Shown one piece after another: positions 46,515 to 58,069 of a stretch of DNA of 64,000 nt; the first letter of the stretch is position 1, and each line of letters starts with the position of its first letter. A program made the translations under genes and the position numbers. The notes below the pieces were generated by a model that was given only the letters and a program-made list of their open reading frames with translations, searched no databases and was not told the origin of the DNA. This DNA is from Protonemura montana (taxonomy: Eukaryota; Arthropoda; Insecta; Plecoptera; Nemouridae): NCBI GenBank assembly GCA_947568835.1, contig OX387603.1, positions 7,685,943 to 7,749,942 of the forward strand, given 5' to 3'.

Positions 46515-47090
46515 CGGGATATAGTGGATCTAGTTTTGGAGGAGGTACAATTGAAACAAGCGTCCCATCGATGCAACCAATTACCCCCATAACCAATTCG
46601 TCCTGAAATCTCAAGAAGAAAATGCGTCACATTCAATAAAAAGAAATACATTGACAGGGATAGGGAGAAACGATGAATAGCTGGCTTTGTATTGAATTAA
46701 AAAATGAATTAGAATTAGAAACAGCTACTAGAAATGAATGTCCTATCCAAAGATTTTTAAACTCTCTTTGCTTCACTGCAGCTTGCTGTAGTCGGGTGGA
46801 TTGACAGCCATCGCGTGCCTTACCCTTCTTATGCACCAACTAGCAGAAGATTGGCTCATCATTAGATTTCTATCATTAGCTCCAGCATCTGAGAGCTTTC
46901 AAATGCAAAAAATCGAACTGCAGTCAGCACCTGCAAGCAAAATCTATTGCTTTAGGAGATCAACGCTACTGCCAAGTATAACTTACCTGTACTTCCACCG
47001 TCAATACTTGGTAGCCTGCTTTGATGCGGCAAGTGTGGTATGAACTCTTCAATGAGGGTTCGAATTATGGCTTTAGGCAGTCTAAAAATG
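45614..47090 (-). pseudogene. Decayed PIF/Harbinger transposase
   Basis: Minus-strand fragments in family order: LPKAIIRTLIEEFIPHLP (about 47085-47000), MSQSSASWCIRRVRHAM (about 46870-46800), VIGCIDGTLVSIVPPPK (46585-46530, first catalytic Asp region), LGDSGYPLERWLMVPVVNPA (about 46020-45960), VRNCVERLNGAFKSRWRC (about 45925-45870, Glu region). Stops and frameshifts break it and a TA microsatellite has expanded inside. It is a different subfamily from the intact element at 43-44 kb (IDGT and GDSGYPL motifs rather than MDGK). Some gaps may be real introns. Confidence 0.8.
46467..46511 (+). repeat. (TA)n microsatellite
   Basis: About 22 TA units inside the decayed Harbinger transposase. Confidence 0.97.
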
Positions 47091-48102
47091 TGCATAGACA
47101 AAAATTAAATATATTACCACAAAACAGACAGTAATTACTTATTTACTGGGAATGCACTAGGATACTTAAAAATGTTGCAATTAAAACAGAGTAGTGTAAA
47201 CTACTAAACCGCCTACTACTACCAGACGAAAACTTGGCCCAACTCAAAAATCTTCTACATTAATGCGAACATACAAATGTATCTACCTGAAAGCAAAATG
47301 AAAATTTTACCCAGCTTCTTCTATTAAAATTGAAATAATCTATTATTATTATCCTGTTATTCTAACCATGATTGTATTTGTTTTATTTAATCACATTTTC
47401 CCAAGAAATAACTTTGATTTACATGTTAAATGAGGCGGCAGAAAATCACTACATTTTTACGTAAACCATTTCCTTTAATGAATCCTTTTTTTTTTACAAA
47501 TTGTAACATTATTTTCAGTCCTTTCACTTGTCGTCTACATTCAATTCTAATCTTTACCCATTCTTTCTAATAACCAATATATACCCAAGTCTTACCGTAC
47601 CACCGTTTCCCAGTTAAAATTGTATGAGACAGTACACTATACTGTCATGCATCATCTGAATTATCATCTATTCCAAGATCATGCCGTTTACTTTACCCTT
47701 ATCTTCACATTCAAATTTCCTGGCACACTCTATCCTAACAAATGACTATTCAATTAGCTTGTATACACATGCATCGCAGACAATTTAAATGAACTACTTC
47801 AAAATTACAAACAATTTATCAGGTAAGGTTATCGTCAGGAAATGAGTCTGGTTTTTCCACGGCTTGCAGCAGGTCACCAAAAGCCTGCACAGCTCGGAAG
47901 GGAAAGGAGATACAGTGTACTTGGATTGTCAGCCTTCTTCAAATCTGTACAAGTGAGAGCTCATTTAAATAATTATGCAACTTCTAGCGGATACAAAATA
48001 CCGCTTCAAATACGAAGAGAACAGTGAGTGAAACATCAGTTTTACATACACAATAAACACAGCAAATAGCTTTTCAACCGGGGGTATCCCAGTCAAATAG
48101 CT
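47091..48102. other. No recognisable gene
   Basis: Very AT-rich sequence with scattered short ORFs; no repeat structure is seen. Confidence 0.4.
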
Positions 48103-48420
48103 TTGGGGTTGAACATTTTTATCGTACAACATGGCAATTACAATGATTCCAATTTAACAGCTTTAGATTGGTACATTTCTAATCATCATATACAATTCAA
48201 GCGCTTTAACAACAACAATACTATGTTACTTATATCACTATTACATATTATTATATTCATTATCATACTCATCATATTATATATAAAAATGATAGCATTG
48301 TACCTAGATAGTAGATAATAGTAGGTACCTAGAAATCTAGGTACCTAAAAGTCTGCAAATCATGTAATATTGATAATGGACAATAAAGAACACTTTACTT
48401 TACTTTACTTTACTTACCAA
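48103..48420 (+). repeat. Possible retrotransposon 3' end with (CTTTA)n tail
   Basis: GACAATAAAGAACACTTTA followed by repeated CTTTA units looks like a LINE 3' terminus. The upstream ORF of 71 codons is AT-driven and not diagnostic. Confidence 0.45.
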
Positions 48421-48966
48421 AGTGCAATACCATATACAATTGTAAGATGAGAAATAAATATCAAATATCAAATATCTGAGTTACCATCTACGTGTTTGTG
48501 TTTACATAAATCTGCCAACTGCGAGAGTGATTCATTTTATATTTACAAGAGTTTGTTCCGTGAGGTCAGTGGTCATGGCCGATTATAACCTGTAATTTGT
48601 GACGATTTTAATCAATCGCCCAGCATTTGCTGAACTTGTGACGTGCGGAAACCATGACAAACAAACGTCATGGCAAGCCCCACGGGTGCAAACACAAAAA
48701 TTATGCAGGCGAGCGATGAAGTCCCATGGCTTGTAAATTAGGTCACATGAGTCTCAATGCATCTGAGGAAACTCTACTCTCCCTTATGACTTTCTGCTAT
48801 GATTTTACGTTGGTTTTATTTACCACAATATTACATTCTCTAGGAAAAAGGCTAGCGGACATGAGAGAATACAGAAAAAAAAGGACATGGAAGCTAAAAG
48901 AACAAATCAACCTAATTTTAGCGACCCTCACCAATGGACAAAGCGACAAAGAAACTACCATTATAC

Positions 48967-49118
48967 ACCAATCAAAACCTAACTAACCTACCAAACCAAT
49001 CAAAACCTAACTAACCTATCGAACCAATCAAAACCTAACTAACCTACCAAACCAATCAAAACCTAACTAACCTACTAAACCAATCAAAACCTAACTAACC
49101 TAACAAACCAATCAAAAC
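48967..49118 (+). repeat. 28-bp minisatellite
   Basis: Five copies of a 28-bp unit built from ACCAATCAAAACCTAACTAA plus CCTACCAA. The matching position in the left arm (9850-9925) has a shorter 9-10-bp unit. Confidence 0.92.
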
Positions 49119-49448
49119 TGAAGAAAAAAACCACCTCTAGTAAAAACCTATAACGACCAAAACTTCGACAGGAAGCCTAACGACAACGGACTTGTCCCCA
49201 AATTTCTCTCGACTTCTCTCATGTCACACAAATTAATCAATAATTATGAATATTTCCCAAACTCGAGAAGCAAAGAGCCTCTGAACTGACGTGACGTTAA
49301 GCCCCGCAAAGCAAGCAATGAAAGATGTTATCTAACAAACAAAAGTTCCCCACGTTTCCTCAGACACCTGATAAAACTCTCACAGCGCGTCCTCGCTACA
49401 ATTCCCAGGGCTTGAACCAAGGTCTCCGAGCCGTGTGCCGAGTTCTCG

Positions 49449-50117
49449 TCAAGAGTTCTCGTTGATTCGAACGAGAGGCTTCAAGCAGCGGCTCGTGGAA
49501 TCCACCTGAAAACAACAGAATAAAGTCACATTAGACACGTTGCCAGGTACACGACGGCTCTTGCAGACTTAACACATGCTCCTGACAGCTATATTTACTC
49601 GGGAACAAGTGCTGAACTAGTTCTTGAACAAAGGAAAACATCGACTTTGTTTGCTGGCCATGAACCTGTTGATTGGGTTTAGTTTTGTCAGCTGTTTTTT
49701 AGTGTTCACGTCAGGTCGGAAGTCGGTGCATGATTGCAACACAAGGGGCGCGTCAAATTACAAGACATTCGCAAGAAATTGTTATGTTGCAAAATGGGCG
49801 TCCTCCATTTTCAATAATGGTTTTAAGATATTTGATAGATTTAATGTCAATGTAACGAGTGTAGATATGAATTAATTTAAAATAATGGGCATGAAGTGGG
49901 CGAAACAATTGTAATGTTATGTTCCTCCGTTACATAATGTGTAAAATACTGGCTGAATAGCTAATAAATAAACATTATTATTAAAAAGTGGTAAAAAGCG
50001 TACCTGTAGTTTTGTTGTCTGGTACATTCCATCGCGAGTCTCTTGTCTGGGGAAAGCGGTATCGCTCTGAGGTTCCTCGAGGTCTTCATCATCACTTTCC
50101 TTCATCGTGACCAAACA
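49449..50117 (-). CDS. Exon-like blocks of an unrecognised gene in the right arm
   Basis: Block 50117-50004 (acceptor CTCTGCAG, donor GTACGC) and block 49505-49449 (acceptor GTTTTCAG, stop TGA). From the ATG at 50105 the joined frame is 52 codons: MKESDDEDLEEPQSDT... then TKLQ|VDSTSRC and stop. The acidic start (DDEDLEEP) is not diagnostic. Earlier exon-like blocks of the same locus occur at about 50830-50590 (acceptor CATGTCGCAG, donor GTGAGG). Splice sites are kept in both arms but the reading frame is not, which argues for a non-coding or decayed locus. Confidence 0.3.
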
Positions 50118-51057
50118 CTGCAGAGAAAGCAAACAATATGTCAGTCATGATTCCCAGCAGTTTGCAACGCAACTGGGACAGACAGGTGCGACATTTAAAC
50201 GAACAAACATCAATGGACAGACTCGTTTACTGCAAGGCAAGTTGGAAGAATCAATTCTCGCGGCGGATTTATTGTGGAAAATGCCGATCGAATCGTTGCT
50301 TCGTAGACGAGCAGAAGGTCAATCTTCATTCTCCTCCTGAATCGAGCTCTGAAGTGTCGTGGGGGCCTGTCCTGGAGCCTTACGGTCAGCTGGAAATCAA
50401 AGGACAAAAATAAAACAAACGTTCGGTGGACACATTTCACTGCTCAGAGATGCACCGAGTTTCAAAACGATCTCGAAACAATCAGCCTTTCTTCGGTCTC
50501 GACTCAACTTGTTAAATAATTTGTAATTTTTATTTGTTACCTCACCTCTGTTGCCATGGTGACTGGCCAGCTACTGGGAGACGAACCAGGACCCTCTTCT
50601 AGACTCTGTTCCATCTTTGTTGCCATGGTGACAATCCAGTCGGTAGCCATGGGGCCGACTCAACAATCGGCCCGTCGCGTTGGTAGCAGTGTTCACGTTG
50701 CGACTTGAATCCTGCCTCTGGCAGACTCCACACACGCGACGTTCGCAACAATGAAATGAGAAAAGCTTTTGTTATTGCCTGGCATTTGATTAACCGGCGC
50801 TGAAAGGTAGGGTTAGGTAACAAAGTAGGTTCCTGCGACATGGACACAAGTCAGAGAAACAGCAAGGCAAGTAAAAATAACATCAAACACAATTAGTACA
50901 GTCAGGTACAAAAACATAAAACATGGACAGAAACATTGAACACAAACATTAAACACAAACATTGAACACACACAGAAGCATTAAAAGGGAGAACAGTTCC
51001 TGATTCCATACTCTCGTTCGCTCCACGCAGAGAGGGCTCCACGTTTCTTCCAACGCA

Positions 51058-52600
51058 GTGTGGACCTCGTTCAGCAGACAGCGTGGCCTGGCAGGGACCG
51101 CAGTGCGGCCCTCGTTCAGCAGACAGCGTGGCCTTGCAGGGACCGCAGTGTGGACCTCGTTCAGCAGACAGCATGGCCTGTCAGGGACCGCAGTGTGGCC
51201 CTCGTTCAGCAGACAGCGTGGCCTGTCAGGGACCGCAGTGTGGCCCTCGTTCAGCAGACAGCATGGCCTTGCAGGGACCGCAGTGTGGACCTCGTTCAGC
51301 AGACAGCGTGGCCTGTCAGGGACCGCAGTGTGGCCCTCGTTCAGCAGACAGCGTGGCCTGTCAGGGACCGCAGTGTGGCCCTCGTTCAGCAGACAGCGTG
51401 GCCTTGCAGGGACCGCAGTGTGGACCTCGTTCAGCAGACAGCGTGGCCTGGCAGGGACCGCAGTGTGGCCCTCTTTCAGCAGACAGCGTGGCCTGGCAGG
51501 GACCGCAGTGTGGCCCTCGTTCAGCAGACAGCGTGGCCTGTCAGGGACCGCAGTGTGGACCTCGTTCAGCAGACAGCGTGGCCTGGCAGGGACCGCAGTG
51601 TGGCCCTCGTTCAGCAGACAGCGTGGCCTGGCAGGGACCGCAGTGTGGTCCTCGTTCAGCAGACAGCGTGGCCTGGCAGGGACCGCAGTGTGGCCCTCGT
51701 TCAGCAGACAGCGTGGCCTGGCAGGGACCGCAGTGTGGACCTCGTTCAGCAGACAGCGTGGCCTGTCAGGGACCGCAGTGTGGCCCTCGTTCAGCAGACA
51801 GCGTGGCCTGACAGGGACCGCAGTGTGGACCTCGTTCAGCAGACAGCGTGGCTTGGCAGGGACCGCAGTGTGGCCCTCGTTCAGCAGACAGCGTGGCCCG
51901 GCAGGGACCGCAGTGTGGCCCTCGTTCAGCAGACAGCGTGGCCCGGCAGGGACCGCAGTGTGGCCCTCGTTCAGCAGACAGCGTGGCCTGGCAGGGACCG
52001 CAGTGTGGACCTCGTTCAGCAGACAGCGTGGCTTGGCAGGGACCGCAGTGTGGCCCTCGTTCAGCAGACAGCGTGGCCCGGCAGGGACCGCAGTGTGGCC
52101 CTCGTTCAGCAGACAGCGTGGCCCGGCAGGGACCGCAGTGTGGCCCTCGTTCAGCAGACAGCGTGGCCCGGCAGGGACCGCAGTGTGGCCCTCGTTCAGC
52201 AGACAGCGTGGCCTGGCAGGGACCGCAGTGTGGACCTCGTTCAGCAGACAGCGTGGCTTGGCAGGGACCGCAGTGTGGACCTCGTTCAGCAGACAGCGTG
52301 GCCTGGCAGGGACCGCAGTGTGGCCCTCGTTCAGCAGACAGCGTGGCCCGGCAGGGACCGCAGTGTGGCCCTCGTTCAGCAGACAGCGTGGCCCGGCAGG
52401 GACCGCAGTGTGGCCCTCGTTCAGCAGACAGCGTGGCCCGGCAGGGACCGCAGTGTGGCCCTCGTTCAGCAGACAGTGTGGCCTGGCAGGGACCGCAGTG
52501 TGGCCCTCGTTCAGCAGACAGCGTGGCCCGGCAGGGACCGCAGTGTGGCCCTCGTTCAGCAGACAGCGTGGCCTGGCAGGGACCGCAGTGTGGACCTCGT
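51058..52600. repeat. 45-bp minisatellite, about 34 units
   Basis: Units of 45 bp built from CCTCGTTCAGCAGACAGCG, TGGCCTGGCAGGGACCGCAG and TGTGG(A/C). The main variants are CCTGTC/CCTTGC/CCTGGC/CCCGGC/CTTGGC and the final A or C. Since 45 is a multiple of 3 and the unit is nearly stop-free, all three plus frames and one minus frame stay open for hundreds of codons (minus frame 593 codons, 15-residue period VHTAVPARPRCLLNE). None has a recognised domain. It lies just upstream (minus sense) of the right-arm gene blocks, so a coding role on the minus strand cannot be excluded. Confidence 0.95.
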
Positions 52601-52739
52601 CAGCAAAGTTCGACTCCGGGCTCCAACATGAAAATAAAGAGAAAAAAAACACCCGATGACATAAAAAGTGGTAGTCAGAAAAGCATGATATTTTATAAGA
52701 AAACTGAACTAAATGCTTACGAGTCGTCATGAATTATCA

Positions 52740-54080
52740 CTTCTTTTCTTCGGTTCTTCGAGATCTTGACCTAAAAGCACACGAGCAGGAATCATCGCCT
52801 TCCTGAGACCGCGATACCATCGAGCACGTGCTCTTCGTGGGACAGGAGCGTCTACTCAAACTGTCCCAGGGGTTGGTACCCCTTGAAAGACAAGGTCGAC
52901 CCACGTGAAGCGATGAGTCTACTTGCATGGTATACTTTTAGGACGGTCAAGGGATTAGCGCTATTTTTGTGTGTTTCCCCACAAAATTGCCGAACCCGTT
53001 CTAGCACGGGCCGTGCAGAACGCCCTCATGCCTTGAAGCTGGAAGCTCTCGAAGTTCTGCGTCGGCGCTTGATTGGGCGCTCTGGAACTTAACTGCACTA
53101 AGGAGCCTAGACCGAATCGCGAATATGTTGCGAAATAATACAAGATGAAAATCAAGTGTCTTAGCCTATTTAGAAGAGGTTGAACCTGTCAACTATCGCT
53201 GGGACGCAAACAGCTGTTCATAAAATGGTATTTTTTAACCTTTTTGAAACTTTTGTTGAAAAATGCTAACAACGCGCAAGCGATGGCTGTGAAACAAGAA
53301 GTGTGGGCCGAAAATAAACTAGCCTTCATTGCAGATCATGCCCTTGCCGATATTCTGCATTCTTGTGTTAATGTTAAGCAATGACTTCTGGCTCCAGTTG
53401 TTCATTCAGAGTGTGGGGATATTAACAGGTACCGATGTACCATGAAGAGGCGGGGAACGCAACGGGGCAGGGGGATGAGATGGCAGGGCGTTGACTAGCG
53501 GGGGTTGATTCCAGTGATCTAACTTGTTTCTAGCTAAGATGGTGCCTAACTACGGGGTTGGGGTTGCCGAAGTCGTCTCTTACAGACCACGGAACTGATG
53601 CTAGATAAACTGGAAAGCCAAGAGACACCCCAGCGTGCAGAGACGCATTGAAACCCCAAGGGTCAATGCGCCTACTGGCGGTGAATTCATCAGTCATTAG
53701 CACATCCTACGTTCAGCCAACAGTTCGGTGAACATTTGCAAGAGTTATTTAACTCTGTGTTTGAGCTAAAATACATCCTGAGTGCCATCTAGCGGGCGAC
53801 TTTTGTATGACAGACAGTAGAGTATTCGGACTCTCAACGTCGTCAGCTAAAAATGGGATCCTGCCTGACCTCTTGAAGCTTTCTGTAACGGGACAAGGCG
53901 AGACAAAATACAAGAAAATACAAACAAAAATACATTTGTCAAGCTGAAAGAAAGTGTGTTCCCCGTAGCGCCAATCCCTCGACCTGCCCTTTACTTAACT
54001 TGACTTCAGCAATGTGCTGCTGGTAGTTTCCACGATTGGATTACTTTCCTTGCTTGGAGAACCGTTGTAACCGCTCGACT
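52740..54080. other. No recognisable gene
   Basis: Mixed-composition sequence with weak ORFs. I see no repeat, splice-linked exon or RNA gene. Confidence 0.4.
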
Positions 54081-54084
54081 CGGC

Positions 54085-54160
54085 CGGGATGCATGCATCG
54101 GGTTGCATCGGGATGCATGCATCGGGTTGCATCGGGATGCATCGGGATGCATCGAGTGGA
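54085..54160 (+). repeat. GCATCGGGAT minisatellite
   Basis: About seven imperfect 10-bp copies with interspersed GCATGCATCG words. Both strands carry short open frames because of it. Confidence 0.9.
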
Positions 54161-54271
54161 TGATGATGCTGCTATCCATCTTGGGTATTCTTTTCAAAAC
54201 TTGGCATGCGCTCTCCTGCAATGATCGGGAAATCAGGAATAAATGCAGGGTTGACATGCTTTGATTATTAT

Positions 54272-54710
54272 TATTATTTGTGGTGTTTAACGACGCACTG
54301 TTTTAACATCTGGCCATGCGGCACTGGTCTAATGGCGTCGGTGAATGAGTGGATGATGATGATAAATGATGATGAACCTTACTTAGCCTAGAAGGGAGGA
54401 GGGGAAACCCGGTGCCGGCACGTAGCCTACTCCTGTCGAAGAGCACCAAGGGGACCACCGGCTTAACGTCCCTTCCGAAGGACGGTACAACGCGAACAAC
54501 AGGATTCCTCCACAAATCCATGCTGTCAAGAGGTTGATAAGCAAGGCGAGTGAAGTTGCTGTACTAACTTTCATCCCTCCAACCTCTCTCCCGAATAGAA
54601 CTGGTCATGTGTATGCTGGTCACCCATCCAATACCAGACTCAGCGCAGTATTACTTAACCTCAGGGATCTAACGAGAACCGGTGTTTCCAACACGCCAAA
54701 CCGTTCAAAT
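54272..54710 (-). repeat. 5S-headed SINE, near full length
   Basis: On the minus strand the copy runs from the 5S-like head (GAAACACCGGTTCTCGTTAG, then TATTGGATGGGTGACC) through the body (CTTCGGAAGGGACGTTAAGC) to GTGCGTCGTTAAACACCAC and an AAT-repeat tail. It is the least rearranged copy here, with a single head. Confidence 0.85.
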
Positions 54711-55639
54711 GACATGCTTTGATGTATAATTGCAAGACAGTCATTGACATCCACGCGGGTTTGTTTCTGGTCCATAACGATCTTATAAATAGCACGCAAA
54801 ACATATTAGAGATATGGGAAATATCCTAGAGAGTTTTGGAAAGCAAAACAGCTGATGATTTTCATGCCATCTAGTTCATTTATCTGCAGTAACAGCGAGA
54901 CAAGATGCGACAGTTGAAACGTGCGTCATAACAGAATAAAACAGAACTTGAGCTTGCAAATATTTGTTTTCATATGTATCCCAATGAAATCACAATCACA
55001 CCGATCGCTATTTCAAAACTCTCTCCGAGTATTGTTGTGCAATGCTGAAACCTAACCAGCAAAGCAATCGGTTAAATAATTGGTCTGTACCTCTTTACTG
55101 ATATCATAGCAGAGCGTTTTATTGTCACGTACATAAAGTTGGGTGTTGTTAGAATATGACCACTCATAGCTCAATAAATCAAGTTTTCTAATCACCCTGG
55201 TCGACCAGGTATCCACCGGACTGTTTCCCGAAACAATATGGCGGCTAACGGTCATTTGTCTGTGCGCCCGGGCTAATGAAGGTCACCGACGGCACGTGCC
55301 GTTTAACCCATGGTAGAACAATGTCGGCAAATGGCGACCGACATTTATTTGAGAAGTAAAAATTATCAATAAATTCGATAAAATGAAAGGCCTGATGAAA
55401 AAATGATGAGATAAGCGGAGATTATTATCGAAAATAAACGTTATCGTCAATTTTCCTATGTACCACCCGCTAGGAGTTTTTAAATAACTTAGCAACTAGG
55501 TTAATAATTCGACCTTTGTATTCTGGCCTGACCTCCAGACAGACCAAGCCGGCGAAACTAATTTCATAGAACGAGACGAAACTAAAGTATACGAATTGTT
55601 AATTTATTGGCAAAATCAAAGTGGAACCAAATGTAAAAC
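54711..55639. other. No recognised gene; possible promoter motif
   Basis: At 55237-55252 the plus strand has AACAATATGGCGGCTAAC, which matches the YY1-type motif AANATGGCGGC often found at animal promoters. No convincing downstream exon was found on either strand. Confidence 0.3.
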
Positions 55640-55803
55640 TTACAGGACGGCGCTGATCGCGATTTGAGGAAATGTAACGCACATTCTTTCGATTTTGATC
55701 GGAGGTATTTCGGGCGCGTCCGTCTCCATTGCCGCGAAACAGACAAGGAAGTTGGCATGTGTCCTCACCCAAGCAAAAGTCATTTTCAAAAGTCGAAGTC
55801 ATA
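55640..55803 (-). CDS. Weak candidate first exon, product unrecognised
   Basis: The minus-strand frame starts MTSTFENDFCLGEDTCQLPC and stays open to SSNRDQRRP, followed by a perfect donor GTAAGT. No second exon with a fitting frame was found. It could be chance. Confidence 0.2.
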
Positions 55804-56587
55804 GTCAAACATTTTCGTGACACAAAATATCGGTGGGTTTCATAATGATGCTCAGAAAGAAACTTAGATGTGTGGGCGAAACTTGAGATGGGTTGAGTAC
55901 CAAACCAAACTATAAGATGGGTGAAGCCAAATCGGCGCAAACATTCGCAAGACTCCCTCTGCTTGTAGCGGTGACCAAATAGGCAAAGTAATTACCAAAT
56001 AACTTATAAATCACTTGCAGAATGTCATCGGTGGAAAGAAGTTGCCCGTCAATTTCTGGGCCTCCACGTTCCGTACGAGGCTAGCAGCTAGCTTGACCTT
56101 GCCGGTCACCAACTGCCCTCTTCACATAGTCGCAAACTTGAGGCCATGATGTGTAACCAATCTCTCACCAACAGATTCTGCACGAAGCTTGCATGCGATT
56201 CTAATATACTTTGTCTACATTTAATTTCACTTCAAAATGTAATATCACACAATCTGTAGCTGCTAGCATCGGTCTGCACCTCATGGGTCGATGACATTCC
56301 AACCCTGTAGGAATGTGGTAATAACGTTCAAAGACACTAGTATAAAACCTTGCCATCGTTGGTCTAGTATCAAAATATTGAATCAAATTGCAATACTTTT
56401 TAAATGAAAGTATTGTCTAATTGACGCTGAAAAATACAGTTAAATTTGCAGATATGCTTATATAGTTATTCGGGTAGCAAGTCGTTGCACTCGCGACATG
56501 TCTCGCCCAGGTCTGCTTCCTACATAGAGTTAGTAATATGTTTCAATACTCACGGTTTAATTCGCTATCGGTTATCTTCTTGAGCTA

Positions 56588-56803
56588 TTTCTCTGCAAAT
56601 TCGCTGCCGATCAGTGCTGGCCAAATCCGGGCTGTCTCGAGGCGCACGTCTGCAATGCTCGCCAAAGTTCGGCAGAATGACCTGCGCTGTGACTTGTGCA
56701 TGGTGCGCTGAGGAGGGATGAAGACTACCTCCCCTACTCCCAAGCAATTAGCTGTAGTACTTTCAAACCAACTAGCGAATTCAAGGCAATCAGCATTTGC
56801 CAT
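56588..56803 (-). CDS. Small ORF, product unrecognised
   Basis: 71 codons from MANADCLEFASWFES to GSEFAEK-stop, with balanced composition in an AT-rich region. A second frame of 60 codons overlaps it, so coding evidence is weak. No family is recognised. Confidence 0.18.
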
Positions 56804-57399
56804 ACTCAATTAAATCGCTGAATAATAACCTAAAGTACTTTAATATCCACGACTATTTGCCCAGGAATGTGAACAGCTTGAATTCAATTTCTGGAATAAA
56901 TTCGTGTTCTCTTTAGAGCCCGGCATCTTGTTTTAAATAAATTATTGATTTTAATATTACCACAAATATTACCTTCTAAAAGCTTGGGCACTGAAAATAT
57001 GCTAGACACTGTTTGATCTGCATATGCTTACATTGCCGGGGGGAGAAAACATTGTCTGAGATAAACATGTCGTTTTAGAATTTCAGTTGTCAAATGCTTC
57101 GATGCTCAGTTTTAGTGGCAGCCTATTCATGTAATTGTACAATTATTACTTATTATTAATAACTTTTAGTGCAGTGATTTAACTCGGCGAATTGTCAACG
57201 TCATGCACATTATATTCGCTCGGTAGGGGATCTAGCAATACATAACGTACGTCTGAGTATAGTCTAAAAGTGAGGGCAAATGACAGAAGTTTTTTCCTTC
57301 TGTAGCACGGGTCGGACAGAGACAGAGCCTAACCCCAGCTGCGGTGTGCGAGGGAGAAAATACTGTCATGTTATGATTCTCTTCATACACATTCCATCG

Positions 57400-57870
57400 A
57401 AAATTTTGGTAAAAGTTTGCCTTTTTTTGTCCAGGGCTGGGCCAAAAATTTAGACCATCACAGATCGAAAGCCCATCACGTACTCTATCATCTGTGAAAA
57501 TTTCAAGGGAGTACCCCCCCTTCATTTTCTCGCAAATAAATGATAAAAAAAATTTGGTAAAAGTTAGCCTATTTTTGTCCAGGGCTAGGCCAAAAAATTT
57601 ATACCATCACAGATCGAAAGCCCATCACGTACTCTATCATCTGTGAAAATTTCAAGGGAGTAGCTCCCCTTCATTTTCTCGTAAATAAATGATAACACAA
57701 ATTTTGTAAAAGTTAGCCTTTTTTTGTCCAAGGCTGGGCCAAAAATTTAGACCATCACTGATCGAAAGCCCATCACGTACTCTATCATCTGTGAAAATTT
57801 CAAGGGAGTACCCCCCTTAATTTTCGCGCAAATAAATGAAAACAAAATTTTTTTATTGTTAGCCTGTCTG
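57400..57870 (+). repeat. 148-bp tandem repeat, about three copies
   Basis: Copies start near 57408, 57556 and 57705, with a short fourth stub at 57850. Shared words include TTTTTGTCCAGGGCTGGGCC, CAGATCGAAAGCCCATCACG and GTGAAAATTTCAAGGGAGTA. It lies about 200 bp upstream of OGG1. Confidence 0.93.
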
Positions 57871-58069
57871 GTTCAGTACATCACGTATTTTTTAAGGCTA
57901 GCGCTTATGAGTTTTGTAGGCTGTTTTCTCGTTGCGCTATGTTGAGTTGGTGCCTTTAGATGGCGTTTAGATTTTGCGAGCTAAGTATCCACTAGTGTTA
58001 AAAAGCAACAACAAATAAAACCACGTGGTGATTGTCAGACTTTACTTGTCAGTATAGATTTGCTTAATA

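Larger units (their letters stand above)
48485..51050 (-). repeat. Right arm of the inverted segmental duplication
   Basis: The minus strand follows the plus strand of 6240-10450 in the same order (landmarks under the left arm). It lacks the SINEs found in the left arm. Sequence between matching exon-like blocks is alignable by eye over long stretches, including the presumed introns and 3' flank (CACGTCAGTTCAGAGGCT; GACCACTGACCTCACGGAAC), so this is a genomic duplication and not retroposition. Confidence 0.85.

Noticed and set aside
46381-46651. ORFs with IYIYIY runs
   Set aside because: The IY run is the TA microsatellite; only the short CIDGTLVSIVPPPK part is transposase-derived.
51058-52600. 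CRISPR-like array or a large repetitive protein gene
   Set aside because: Units are contiguous 45-mers with no variable spacers, and openness in several frames on both strands follows from the repeat. Called a minisatellite; a coding role is left open but unproven.
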